44,535 nucleotides of DNA from Robiginitomaculum sp. (lineage in GTDB: Bacteria; Pseudomonadota; Alphaproteobacteria; Caulobacterales; Maricaulaceae): the NCBI GenBank assembly GCA_016765135.1, contig JAESQN010000048.1, positions 1 to 44,535 on the forward strand. The letters run 5' to 3'. Both the position numbers and the translations under genes were made by a program. The notes below the pieces were generated by a model, which was not told the DNA's origin, did not search any database, and worked only from the letters and a program-made list of their open reading frames with translations. Shown in pieces: positions 28,109-35,109 of this stretch (position 1 is the first letter of the stretch; each line of letters opens with the position of its first letter).

Positions 28109-28432
28109 ATGTTCTACACTTATATCTGCACCAATAAACCACACGGCACCCTCTACACAGGTCATACGGACGACCTTTCTGCACGGGTCGAGCAACATAA
28201 GCAGAAAATTTTCGATGGTTTTACTGCGAAATATGGATGTGACAAACTGGTATGGTTTAAGGAATATCATACCCGAGAAGATGCATTCAGGAAAGAACGA
28301 CAGATCAAGAAATGGAAGCGGGTTTATAAATTGAACGTGATTGAACTGTTTAACCCATTTTGGATAGATATTCACGAACAACCCGCTTGGCCACCAATAA
28401 ACGGACATCTACCACTCCCACCTAATCTTTAG
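28109..28432 (+). CDS. GIY-YIG single-domain nuclease family protein
   Basis: A 107-residue protein made of one GIY-YIG domain. The two motif halves are YTYICTN and TLYTGHTDDL, the conserved Arg is in SARVEQHK, and the metal-binding Glu is in FRKERQIKKWKR. The family cuts DNA; stand-alone members of this size are common in alphaproteobacteria but their role is unsettled. No ribosome-binding site is obvious before ATG 28109. The tail (from about residue 90) is Pro-rich. It stands next to an inverted pair of palindromic repeats, recalling the RAYT-REP pairing, though no link is proven. Confidence 0.88.
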   Translation: MFYTYICTNKPHGTLYTGHTDDLSARVEQHKQKIFDGFTAKYGCDKLVWFKEYHTREDAFRKERQIKKWKRVYKLNVIELFNPFWIDIHEQPAWPPINGHLPLPPNL

Positions 28433-29095
28433 GCTAATGCTCTGACCTTGTTCTCTCCCCCATTATTTCTTTCATTACATAAAATCCCAAAAAATCTAAT
28501 CCACGGTCTCTGCGGCGCGTATATATTAAGCGCATGAATTATATTTCTGAATTTAAAATAGCGTGTTTGTGTAGTGTGTCCCCGGTGGTTGTGTTGGGGC
28601 TTGGGGATGCGTCTGTGGTTGAGGATGTGCGCTTTGAACATGGGGGGCGGCCCGTGAACGGCGCGTTGGGGTTCTTCGTTTGGTTTCAGATTTGGCTGGA
28701 TTGGTTGTGGGCTGGATGTGATTTTGGGTGTGGGGTTGGCTCGGATGTGTCCGGTGGGCAGGATTTGCCCAATCGGTACTTGCGGCGTCTGGAGCGGTGT
28801 ACCTTGCCGCCCGTGCGTAATTTTGGGGTTTTTTGGTTCTTGTTTCCGCGTGGTATTAGCGGTGGGCAATATATGGAGTTGTTGTGCAGGTTGTCCCCTT
28901 TGGGGCGGGCGCGGATATACGGATTTGTCTATTATGGCTCCGTCCTGCAAAGGCGGGCTTTGCTGGTTTGTTATGACCACGGTTGGTGGCGCGAGCCGCT
29001 CGGTGTTTTTGGCCGGGTACGTTGCGGCGTTTGGCGTGTGCATTTATGGCCCGGATGGTGGTTCTGTGTGGTGGTTCTACATGATGTTAGCCAAG
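28433..29095. other. Strand-asymmetric region without a convincing gene
   Basis: About 660 bases, strongly G+T-rich and A-poor on the plus strand from about 28560 to 29090. Because stop codons all contain A, this leaves long overlapping open frames on both strands. The main plus frame (28534-29166) is overloaded with Trp, Cys, Gly and Arg; the minus frame (28429-29043) is overloaded with Pro, Gln, Asn, His and Thr. Neither shows a family motif, hydrophobic pattern or ribosome-binding site. Many GG and GGGG runs are present. It may be decayed sequence or a structured RNA; I cannot decide. Confidence 0.4.
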
Positions 29096-29121
29096 AAAAA
29101 CCCCGGGCGGAACGGCCCGGG
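29096..29121 (-). terminator. Intrinsic terminator, probably for aceB-aceA
   Basis: On the minus strand CCCGGGC, a six-base loop and GCCCGGG are followed at once by GG then TTTTT. The direction fits transcripts coming from aceA, about 210 bases upstream. The plus strand has no T run after the stem, so it is one-directional. Confidence 0.65.
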
Positions 29122-29206
29122 ATGAGGATTTCGCGTGGGTTATGGGTGGTGTTTGGACACCAATAGAGCGCCGCTCTTGAAATACCTGCTAACAGGTTTC
29201 CCTTCA

Positions 29207-29253
29207 CCCCTCACCTTGTTCCTCTCCCAAAAGGAGAGGAACAAGGTGAGGGG
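29207..29253. repeat. Perfect 21-bp inverted repeat (long hairpin)
   Basis: The left arm 29207-29227 (starts CCCCTCACC) and right arm 29233-29253 (ends GGTGAGGGG) are exact reverse complements with a five-base loop CAAAA. No T run follows in either direction. It lies 76 bases downstream of the aceA stop. It may stabilise or stop the aceBA transcript, or be one copy of a dispersed palindrome; only one copy is in the window. Confidence 0.8.
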
Positions 29254-29328
29254 TAACGGGGGTGCGGGAGACGATCATAATTTCACACCTTTGTAGCTTG
29301 AACGGTACAGCCACAAACATGTGTTTCC

Positions 29329-30951
29329 CTAAGCCACATTACTAAACTGGTTCATGGTGTTTTTGTGGCCGCCGGCTTTAAGAGCGCGTTCGCCTGCTAC
29401 CATTTCTTTGAAACTGTCGCCGATGTCGGAGCCTACTTCGTGTTGGTGTTTGACGGCTGAGACTTCGCGGCGGATTTCTTCGCGCTGGATGGTGTTCACA
29501 TAGGCCATCATTTTGTCGTCGCCGAAATAGCCGCGTGACAAATCATCCATAAATTTCGCTGTCATGTGGAAGGTCGGCAGTGTGATGAGGTTGTGGAATA
29601 CGCCAGCTTTTTCCGCGATGTCGCCCTGGAAACTGCGCAGGCGGTTATCGGTTTCCAAGCCAAGCTCCGTGTCGTCATATTTGGCCGACATCAGCGCGAG
29701 GCCTTCGGGGTATTCGTCTGCTTCTATTTTCCCGGACGCGATCCAGTCCTCGCGAACCTGGCCGCGCAAGTTTAGTGTCCAGTTAAAGGACGGGGAATTA
29801 TTATAGGTCAGCTTTGCGTCTGGCACGACTTTCTTAATCTCGTCGACCATGGCGCCAATGACGCTCACGTCCGGCGTTGCGGTTTCAATCCACAAAAGAT
29901 CCGCGCCGCCGTCAACGAGGCTTGAAATACAATCCTCGATGACGCGCTCGCGGCCCGTGTCTTGTCTGAATTTATATAGGCCATTGGGCAAGCGCACGGG
30001 CTTGACCAATTTACCGTCCAGTTGAATAGCGACTTCGCCTTCGCCCAAAGGATTGGCATCCGTGACGTCGCTGGTTTCCAGCCATTTTGTGTACTGCGCC
30101 GCGCTATCACCGGGTTCGGTAGAAACCGGGATTTTCTGGGTTAGACCTGCGCCGAGGCTATCGGTACGGGCAACAATCACCCCGTCCTCAACGCCCATTT
30201 CTTCAAAAGCTAAGCGCACGGCGCGGAGTTTCTCGATGAAATCTTCGCGGGGAACCGTGACCTTGCCGTCTTGGTGGCCGCACTGTTTGGCGTCGGACAC
30301 CTGGTTTTCAATCTGGATGCAGCAGGCACCTGCCTCGATCATTTTCTTGGACAGTAAATACGTAGCATGGGAATTACCAAAGCCCGCGTCAATATCGGCG
30401 ATGATCGGCACGACATTGCTCTCGAAATTATCAATGGCTTTTATAGCTTTTCTTGTTGCAATCTCGTCGCCAGTTTCTTTGGCGGTTTTTAAAACTTTGA
30501 AAAGGTCGTTCAACTCAACTTCGTCGGCTTGGCGTAGGCTCGCATAAATCTCGCTAATCAACTCCGGCACGGCAGTTTTTTCGTGCATGCTTTGATCGGG
30601 CAAATGGCTAAACTGGTTGCGCAGACCGGCAATCATCCAGCCGGATAAATATACATATGTGCCCTTTGTTGTACCTTTCATGCGCTTGACGGATTTGATC
30701 ATTTGCTGGGCGTGAAAGCCGCTCCAGCAGCCTAAACTCTGGGTGAATTTGGCGGTGTCTTTGTCGTACGCCTTCATGTCTTTGCGCATGACCGTCGCCA
30801 TTTTCTTGGCAATGTCCAAATGGGTTTTATAGGTGTTTTGCAAATTCAGTTGCACCAGATCGTCCACAGAGATGCCGCCCGGTACGACGCCGTCCGGATA
30901 GCGCTTGAGGTATTTTTTCAGAGTTTTTGCATAGGATTTACGTTTGGTCAT
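29329..30951 (-). CDS. aceA: Isocitrate lyase (long subfamily)
   Basis: A 540-residue isocitrate lyase, first step of the glyoxylate shunt, splitting isocitrate into succinate and glyoxylate. The active-site loop is KQCGH with Cys224, rather than the KKCGH of E. coli; this and the length of about 530-540 match the long subfamily known from Pseudomonas. PIIADIDAGFGN carries metal-binding acids, and SPSFNW is the closing-lid segment. ATG 30951 follows AAAGGA. It lies 11 bases after aceB and is surely in the same operon. It competes with the TCA cycle for isocitrate and would let the cell grow on acetate or fatty acids. Confidence 0.96.
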   Translation of the reverse strand: MTKRKSYAKTLKKYLKRYPDGVVPGGISVDDLVQLNLQNTYKTHLDIAKKMATVMRKDMKAYDKDTAKFTQSLGCWSGFHAQQMIKSVKRMKGTTKGTYVYLSGWMIAGLRNQFSHLPDQSMHEKTAVPELISEIYASLRQADEVELNDLFKVLKTAKETGDEIATRKAIKAIDNFESNVVPIIADIDAGFGNSHATYLLSKKMIEAGACCIQIENQVSDAKQCGHQDGKVTVPREDFIEKLRAVRLAFEEMGVEDGVIVARTDSLGAGLTQKIPVSTEPGDSAAQYTKWLETSDVTDANPLGEGEVAIQLDGKLVKPVRLPNGLYKFRQDTGRERVIEDCISSLVDGGADLLWIETATPDVSVIGAMVDEIKKVVPDAKLTYNNSPSFNWTLNLRGQVREDWIASGKIEADEYPEGLALMSAKYDDTELGLETDNRLRSFQGDIAEKAGVFHNLITLPTFHMTAKFMDDLSRGYFGDDKMMAYVNTIQREEIRREVSAVKHQHEVGSDIGDSFKEMVAGERALKAGGHKNTMNQFSNVA

Positions 30952-30962
30952 GGGAGTGTCCT

Positions 30963-32597
30963 TTAAGTGTATTTGAGAAGTTGTTGGTAAGCTGGCAAAG
31001 TCAGAAATGAGACGAAATCAATACTGGTCGCGCATTTTTTGAAAAGCTCGGCGGCTTCGGCGAAATGGCCTTTGCGGAAATCCGAGACGCTCATGGCGTC
31101 TTCCAATTTTTCGATTTCCTGGGCGAAGATCCGGTCAAACAATTCCGAGTTCATTTTGGCGGTTTTGCCGTCGGCCAGCTCGACTAAGACGCTGTGGCGC
31201 AACCATTGCCAGATTTGCGAGCGGGATATTTCCGCCGTGGCCGCATCTTCCATCAGGTTGTGAATAGGCACGGCCCCGCGCCCGGAAAGCCAGGCGGCGA
31301 TATAGATAATACCGACCGATATATTGGTGCGGATACCGTCCTCGGTGATGCTGCCTTCGTGGGGTGCGAGCATGGACTCGGCTGTAATTTTTGGCGCCAG
31401 GCCTTTGCGTAATATCTGGTGCGGGCCGGGCATGTGTTGGTCGAACACTTCCATAGCTACCGGAACAAGACCCGGATGGGCCACCCATGTACCGTCATGT
31501 CCGGCCAGAACTTCGCGTTCTTTATCGGCGCGGACTTTGGCATAAGCTGCTTCATTAGCGGCATCATCATTCTTGACCGGAATTTGCGCGGCCATACCGC
31601 CCATAGCATGGGCGCGGCGACGGTGGCATGTCTCGATCAATTTGAGGGAGTAAGCCTGCAAAAAATCCTTATCCATCGTCACTTGGGCGCGGTCAGGCAG
31701 GACGAAGCCTTTATGGTTTCGCAGGCATTTGATGTAGGAGAAAATATAATCCCATCGACCGCAATTCAGACCGGTGATGTGAGATTTAAGCTCATAGAGG
31801 ATTTCGTCCATCTCGAACGCGGCGGGCAGGGTTTCAATGAGAACGGTAGTTTTAACCGTACCGTGGGGAATGCCCACAAAAGTCTGGGCGAAGTTAATCA
31901 CATCATTCCAAAGCCTTGCTTCTTTGTGGCTCTCCAGCTTGGGGAGATAGTAAAAAGGCCCTCTCCCTTGCTCGGCCAATAATTTGCCGTTGTGGAAAAT
32001 ATGCAGGCCAAAATCACACAGGCTTGCTGACATGGGGCGACCATCGACGGTGATATTGGCTTCTTCAAGATGCCAACCGCGTGGGCGCACCAACATGGTG
32101 GCGATGTCGTCGTTTAGCTTGTAATCTTTGCCACTAGCAGAATGCGTCAACTGCCCCCGGGCGAAATCATACATGTTGACTTGTCCGTCGATCATATTGT
32201 CAAAGCTCGGTGCGCTGGCGTCCTCAAAGTCCGCCATGAACATTTTTGCACCGCAATTGAGCGCATTGATCATCATCTTGCGGTCAACTGGCCCGGTGAT
32301 CTCAACACGGCGGTCGCGCAGGGCAGGGGGGATAGGGTCAACCTCCCACATGCCCGCACGGATATGGGCGGTCTCGGGCAGGAAATCTGGAAGTTCGCCG
32401 TAGTCAAACCGGTCTTGACGGTCCTGGCGATATTCCAGCATATTGCGCCGGGCGCGGCCAAAACGGCGCTCTAAATCAGCCAGAAACAAGAGCGCATCCG
32501 GGGTGAGAATGGTCTCAAAACCAGGGCGTAATGTTCCAGTGACTTGTGCCAAGACCCGGTGACGGGGAATATCTATGTTGGGCGAAATGGTGGTCAT
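30963..32597 (-). CDS. aceB: Malate synthase A
   Basis: A 544-residue malate synthase of the A type, condensing glyoxylate with acetyl-CoA. The TIM-barrel core shows MFMADFEDASAPSFDN, LVRPRGWH, and the family signature KSHITGLNCGRWDYIFSYIK. The C-terminal part includes NLMEDAATAEISR. The start ATG 32597 (MTTISPNIDIPRHR) is chosen; the open frame extends 62 codons further upstream, but that stretch runs into the TTGTAAA cluster and REP copy 4 and is not malate synthase sequence. It heads the aceB-aceA operon and is divergent from the XRE-type regulator. Confidence 0.96.
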   Translation of the reverse strand: MTTISPNIDIPRHRVLAQVTGTLRPGFETILTPDALLFLADLERRFGRARRNMLEYRQDRQDRFDYGELPDFLPETAHIRAGMWEVDPIPPALRDRRVEITGPVDRKMMINALNCGAKMFMADFEDASAPSFDNMIDGQVNMYDFARGQLTHSASGKDYKLNDDIATMLVRPRGWHLEEANITVDGRPMSASLCDFGLHIFHNGKLLAEQGRGPFYYLPKLESHKEARLWNDVINFAQTFVGIPHGTVKTTVLIETLPAAFEMDEILYELKSHITGLNCGRWDYIFSYIKCLRNHKGFVLPDRAQVTMDKDFLQAYSLKLIETCHRRRAHAMGGMAAQIPVKNDDAANEAAYAKVRADKEREVLAGHDGTWVAHPGLVPVAMEVFDQHMPGPHQILRKGLAPKITAESMLAPHEGSITEDGIRTNISVGIIYIAAWLSGRGAVPIHNLMEDAATAEISRSQIWQWLRHSVLVELADGKTAKMNSELFDRIFAQEIEKLEDAMSVSDFRKGHFAEAAELFKKCATSIDFVSFLTLPAYQQLLKYT

Positions 32598-32680
32598 AGC
32601 TGGCTTCCTGAGTTTGGTTCCAGCATTAGGTAGGCGTAAAACCAGAAGAAATCCAGAAACAACGGGTGCATAAGAATTGA

Positions 32681-32719
32681 TTGTAAACAAAGGACTTGTA
32701 AATTTGTAAATATTGTAAA
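32681..32719. promoter_or_regulatory. Cluster of four TTGTAAA sites (candidate operator)
   Basis: TTGTAAA begins at 32681, 32696, 32704 and 32713. The cluster lies 84 bases before the aceB start and 129 bases before the regulator start. On the aceB strand the same sites read TTTACAA. RamB, a related regulator of glyoxylate genes in Corynebacterium, is known to bind sites containing a TTTGCAAA-like core, so a regulator operator is a fair reading. The link to this protein is inferred. Confidence 0.5.
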
Positions 32720-32732
32720 GAATAGAGGTGTT

Positions 32733-32820
32733 GTAGGGTGGATTAGGCTTCTTTGCCGTAATCCACCTTGCGGCGTGTGCCAAAGGTGGATTACGCGTGA
32801 AAAACGCTAATCCACCCTAC
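32733..32820. repeat. REP doublet family A, copy 4 (aceB-regulator gap)
   Basis: An 88-bp copy with the same outer 14-bp inverted repeat as copy 1. It sits 14 bases from the TTGTAAA cluster and 28 bases before the regulator's start codon, so it lies inside a leader or promoter rather than behind a gene, unlike copies 2 and 3. Confidence 0.88.
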
Positions 32821-32847
32821 AGGGCTATTGTAGGAAACCTAGAGAAA

Positions 32848-34272
32848 ATGAACAAACAAAAACTCATGATCGGGCCAAGGGTAAGGCGCTTGCGGCAGTC
32901 TTTGGGCATAACCCAGGCGGCCATGGCTGATGAACTGGGTATTTCCACCAGCTATATGAATTTAATCGAACGCAATCAGCGGCCCATGAGTGCTAAAATA
33001 TTGTTACGTTTGGCCCAAGTTTACGAAGTTGACATTTCCAAATTATCACCAGAGTCAGATGCTAAAACGGTTCTGGAGATTGCCAGGATTTTGAAAAATC
33101 CGACCTATCGTTCCTATAGCATTTCTAATGCCGAAATTAGAGACAGTGTTGGTGTCAGCCCGGACTTTGCCCGTGCCTTTGTCACCCTGCATGAACGGGC
33201 TGAGGAATTAACCGTGCGGGCTTCCATGCACGACGACCCTTTGGCCGACAGGGATAAGGTTGAGCTTTTGGAAGAGAGCGCCGGAGCAGTGGAAAATGTA
33301 CGCCGATTTATCCACGACAGTCAGAATTATTTTGATGCCATTGACCGAGCGGCAGAAGACACGGCGGATGAACTTGGCCTTGGCAATCGTCAACCTAATA
33401 CGGCGCTTACGGACAGGCTCAAAGACGCGCACGGTATTGTGGTCAGAATTGTGCCCGCAGATATTATCCCCGGACAGTTTAGCTTGTTTGACCCCCATGC
33501 CAGCCGTCTTAGCTTGTCTGAACTGCTCCCGCAATCCGGGCGGCGGTTTCGCATTGCTTATCAATTGGGTCTGCTGGAGCAACGGGCATTGATCGATGCG
33601 ACCATCAGTAAAGCCGCTTTGCCAAGCACGGAGGCGGAGGATTTGGCGTGTCTTAGCCTGGCCAATTATTTTGCCGCTGCCGTTCTCATGCCTTACGGCC
33701 AGTTTTTGAAAGCCGCCAAGGATAATCAATATGATGTGGAGATGCTGACCAGACGTTTTGACACCAGTTATGAGCAGACCGCCCACCGTCTCACCACACT
33801 CCAGCGCAAACGCGCCCGTGGTGTGCCGTTCTTTTTTGTGCGTGTGGATATGGCTGGAAATATTTCCAAGCGGTTCAGCGCTGGCAAATTTCATTTCTCG
33901 CGCTTTGGCGGCGCTTGCCCTTTGTGGAATATTCACGCTTGTTTCCAAACACCCGGCGAAACCATTCCGCAGGTCATTGAGATGCCGGACGGTACGCAGT
34001 ATTTTAGTGTTGCTCGGGCGGTGCTTAGGCCCGAAGGGGCACATGGGCAACGGGCGCAAATGGTGGCCATTGGCTTGGGCTGCGAAATGAAGCACGCTGG
34101 GGAGCTGGTTTACAGCAAAGGCAATGTTGATCTCGCGCCAACCCCTATCGGGGTGAATTGCTATATGTGTGAACGCCCCGCCTGCCGGTCCCGCGCCCAT
34201 GCCCCCATCAACAGAAAGCTAAGGTTTGACGAACGGGCCAGAAACCAATCTATTTTCAGATTTGAAGGGTAA
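32848..34272 (+). CDS. XRE-type short-chain acyl-CoA-responsive regulator (RamB/ScfR-like)
   Basis: A 474-residue transcription regulator. An N-terminal XRE helix-turn-helix (about 8-62, RLRQSLGITQAAMADELGIS with SYMNLIERNQRP) is followed by an IrrE/ImmA-like domain, and a C-terminal domain ends with a Cys-rich NCYMCERPACRSRA. The protease motif HExxH is absent: the matching place (232-245) reads RRFRIAYQLGLLEQ, as in non-catalytic family members. Relatives sense acyl-CoA and control propionyl-CoA or glyoxylate genes. Its divergent position from aceB-aceA supports control of that operon. ATG 32848 is chosen; an earlier in-frame start at 32797 lies inside REP copy 4. Confidence 0.88.
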   Translation: MNKQKLMIGPRVRRLRQSLGITQAAMADELGISTSYMNLIERNQRPMSAKILLRLAQVYEVDISKLSPESDAKTVLEIARILKNPTYRSYSISNAEIRDSVGVSPDFARAFVTLHERAEELTVRASMHDDPLADRDKVELLEESAGAVENVRRFIHDSQNYFDAIDRAAEDTADELGLGNRQPNTALTDRLKDAHGIVVRIVPADIIPGQFSLFDPHASRLSLSELLPQSGRRFRIAYQLGLLEQRALIDATISKAALPSTEAEDLACLSLANYFAAAVLMPYGQFLKAAKDNQYDVEMLTRRFDTSYEQTAHRLTTLQRKRARGVPFFFVRVDMAGNISKRFSAGKFHFSRFGGACPLWNIHACFQTPGETIPQVIEMPDGTQYFSVARAVLRPEGAHGQRAQMVAIGLGCEMKHAGELVYSKGNVDLAPTPIGVNCYMCERPACRSRAHAPINRKLRFDERARNQSIFRFEG

Positions 34273-34292
34273 AGCTTAAATTTTCCAGCCCT

Positions 34293-35060
34293 CTAAATCT
34301 TCCAACCCCAATGCAGGGCACACACACCGCCTGTGTAGTTTTCAAAGCCGACACGGGCGTATCCGGCGTCTTTTATTATTTCGGCGAATTCTTCTTGTTT
34401 GGGGAATTTTCTGATGCTTTCTACGAGGTATTGATAGCTGTCTCTATCGCCCGTGAGGACTTCGCCCATGGGGGGGATGACGTTGAAAGAGTAGATGTCG
34501 TAAAATTTGCGCAGCCACTCGGTCGGCGGGGTGCTGAACTCCAAACAGAAAAACCGCCCGCCCGGTTTCAACACCCGGCGCATATCGCGAAGGGCTTGCG
34601 GGCGGTCTGTGACATTACGAATGCCAAAGGCTATAGTGATAACATCAGCAAAATTATCGGGGAATGGCAAAGTTTGCGCATTACCGCACACGCGGGTGAT
34701 ATCCATGCCAGCATCTTTAACCTCGTCTATGCCCGCCAGCAACATTTCGGCGTTAATATCGGCAATTATAGCGCGGGCCGGTTTGCCGCCTCTACGAAGC
34801 CTAACTTGCTCGGCCCGTTTGATAAAGCGCCTGCCTAGATCACCAGTGCCGCCCGCCACGTCTATGTGTAGCTCGCCGGGCTGGGGGTTAATCTTGGCGA
34901 TGGTCATGTCTTTCCAGACACGGTGCAACCCGGCGCTCATGGCATCGTTCATCAAATCATACTTGGAGGCAACGCTGTCAAATACGCCGCGTACCTTAGC
35001 TTGCTTGTCGGCAACGGGAATATCTTCAAACCCGAAATCAATTGTGTTTTGCTTTGTCAT
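34293..35060 (-). CDS. ubiE: Ubiquinone/menaquinone C-methyltransferase
   Basis: A 255-residue SAM-dependent methyltransferase of quinone synthesis. It shows VRGVFDSVASKYDLMNDAMSAGLHRVWK (in two parts), the SAM loop DVAGGTGDLGRRF, the NVTDRPQALRDMRRVLKPGG segment and the C-terminal GGVCALHWGWKI. Length is normal. ATG 35060 follows GAGGT. In many alphaproteobacteria ubiE is directly divergent from mutM; here a TonB receptor gene lies between them, on the same strand as ubiE and 49 bases upstream. Confidence 0.97.
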   Translation of the reverse strand: MTKQNTIDFGFEDIPVADKQAKVRGVFDSVASKYDLMNDAMSAGLHRVWKDMTIAKINPQPGELHIDVAGGTGDLGRRFIKRAEQVRLRRGGKPARAIIADINAEMLLAGIDEVKDAGMDITRVCGNAQTLPFPDNFADVITIAFGIRNVTDRPQALRDMRRVLKPGGRFFCLEFSTPPTEWLRKFYDIYSFNVIPPMGEVLTGDRDSYQYLVESIRKFPKQEEFAEIIKDAGYARVGFENYTGGVCALHWGWKI

Positions 35061-35109
35061 AGGACCTCAACATGGCAAGAAAACCGCACGGCTTCAAGGG
35101 GCGATAGTT

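Noticed and set aside
28429-29043. A 204-codon minus-strand open frame
   Set aside because: Pro/Gln/Asn/His/Thr-rich composition is that of the antisense of a G/T-rich strand, and it overlaps the other frame fully.
28534-29166. A 210-codon plus-strand open frame
   Set aside because: Overloaded with Trp, Cys, Gly and Arg, no ribosome-binding site, no motif; explained by the lack of A on this strand, which removes stop codons.
30963-32783. Longer malate synthase start
   Set aside because: The extra 62 codons run through the TTGTAAA cluster and part of REP copy 4 and do not resemble the enzyme.
33541-33585. Active IrrE/ImmA-type metalloprotease in the aceBA regulator
   Set aside because: The HExxH motif is replaced by YQLGL, as expected for non-catalytic acyl-CoA-sensing members.
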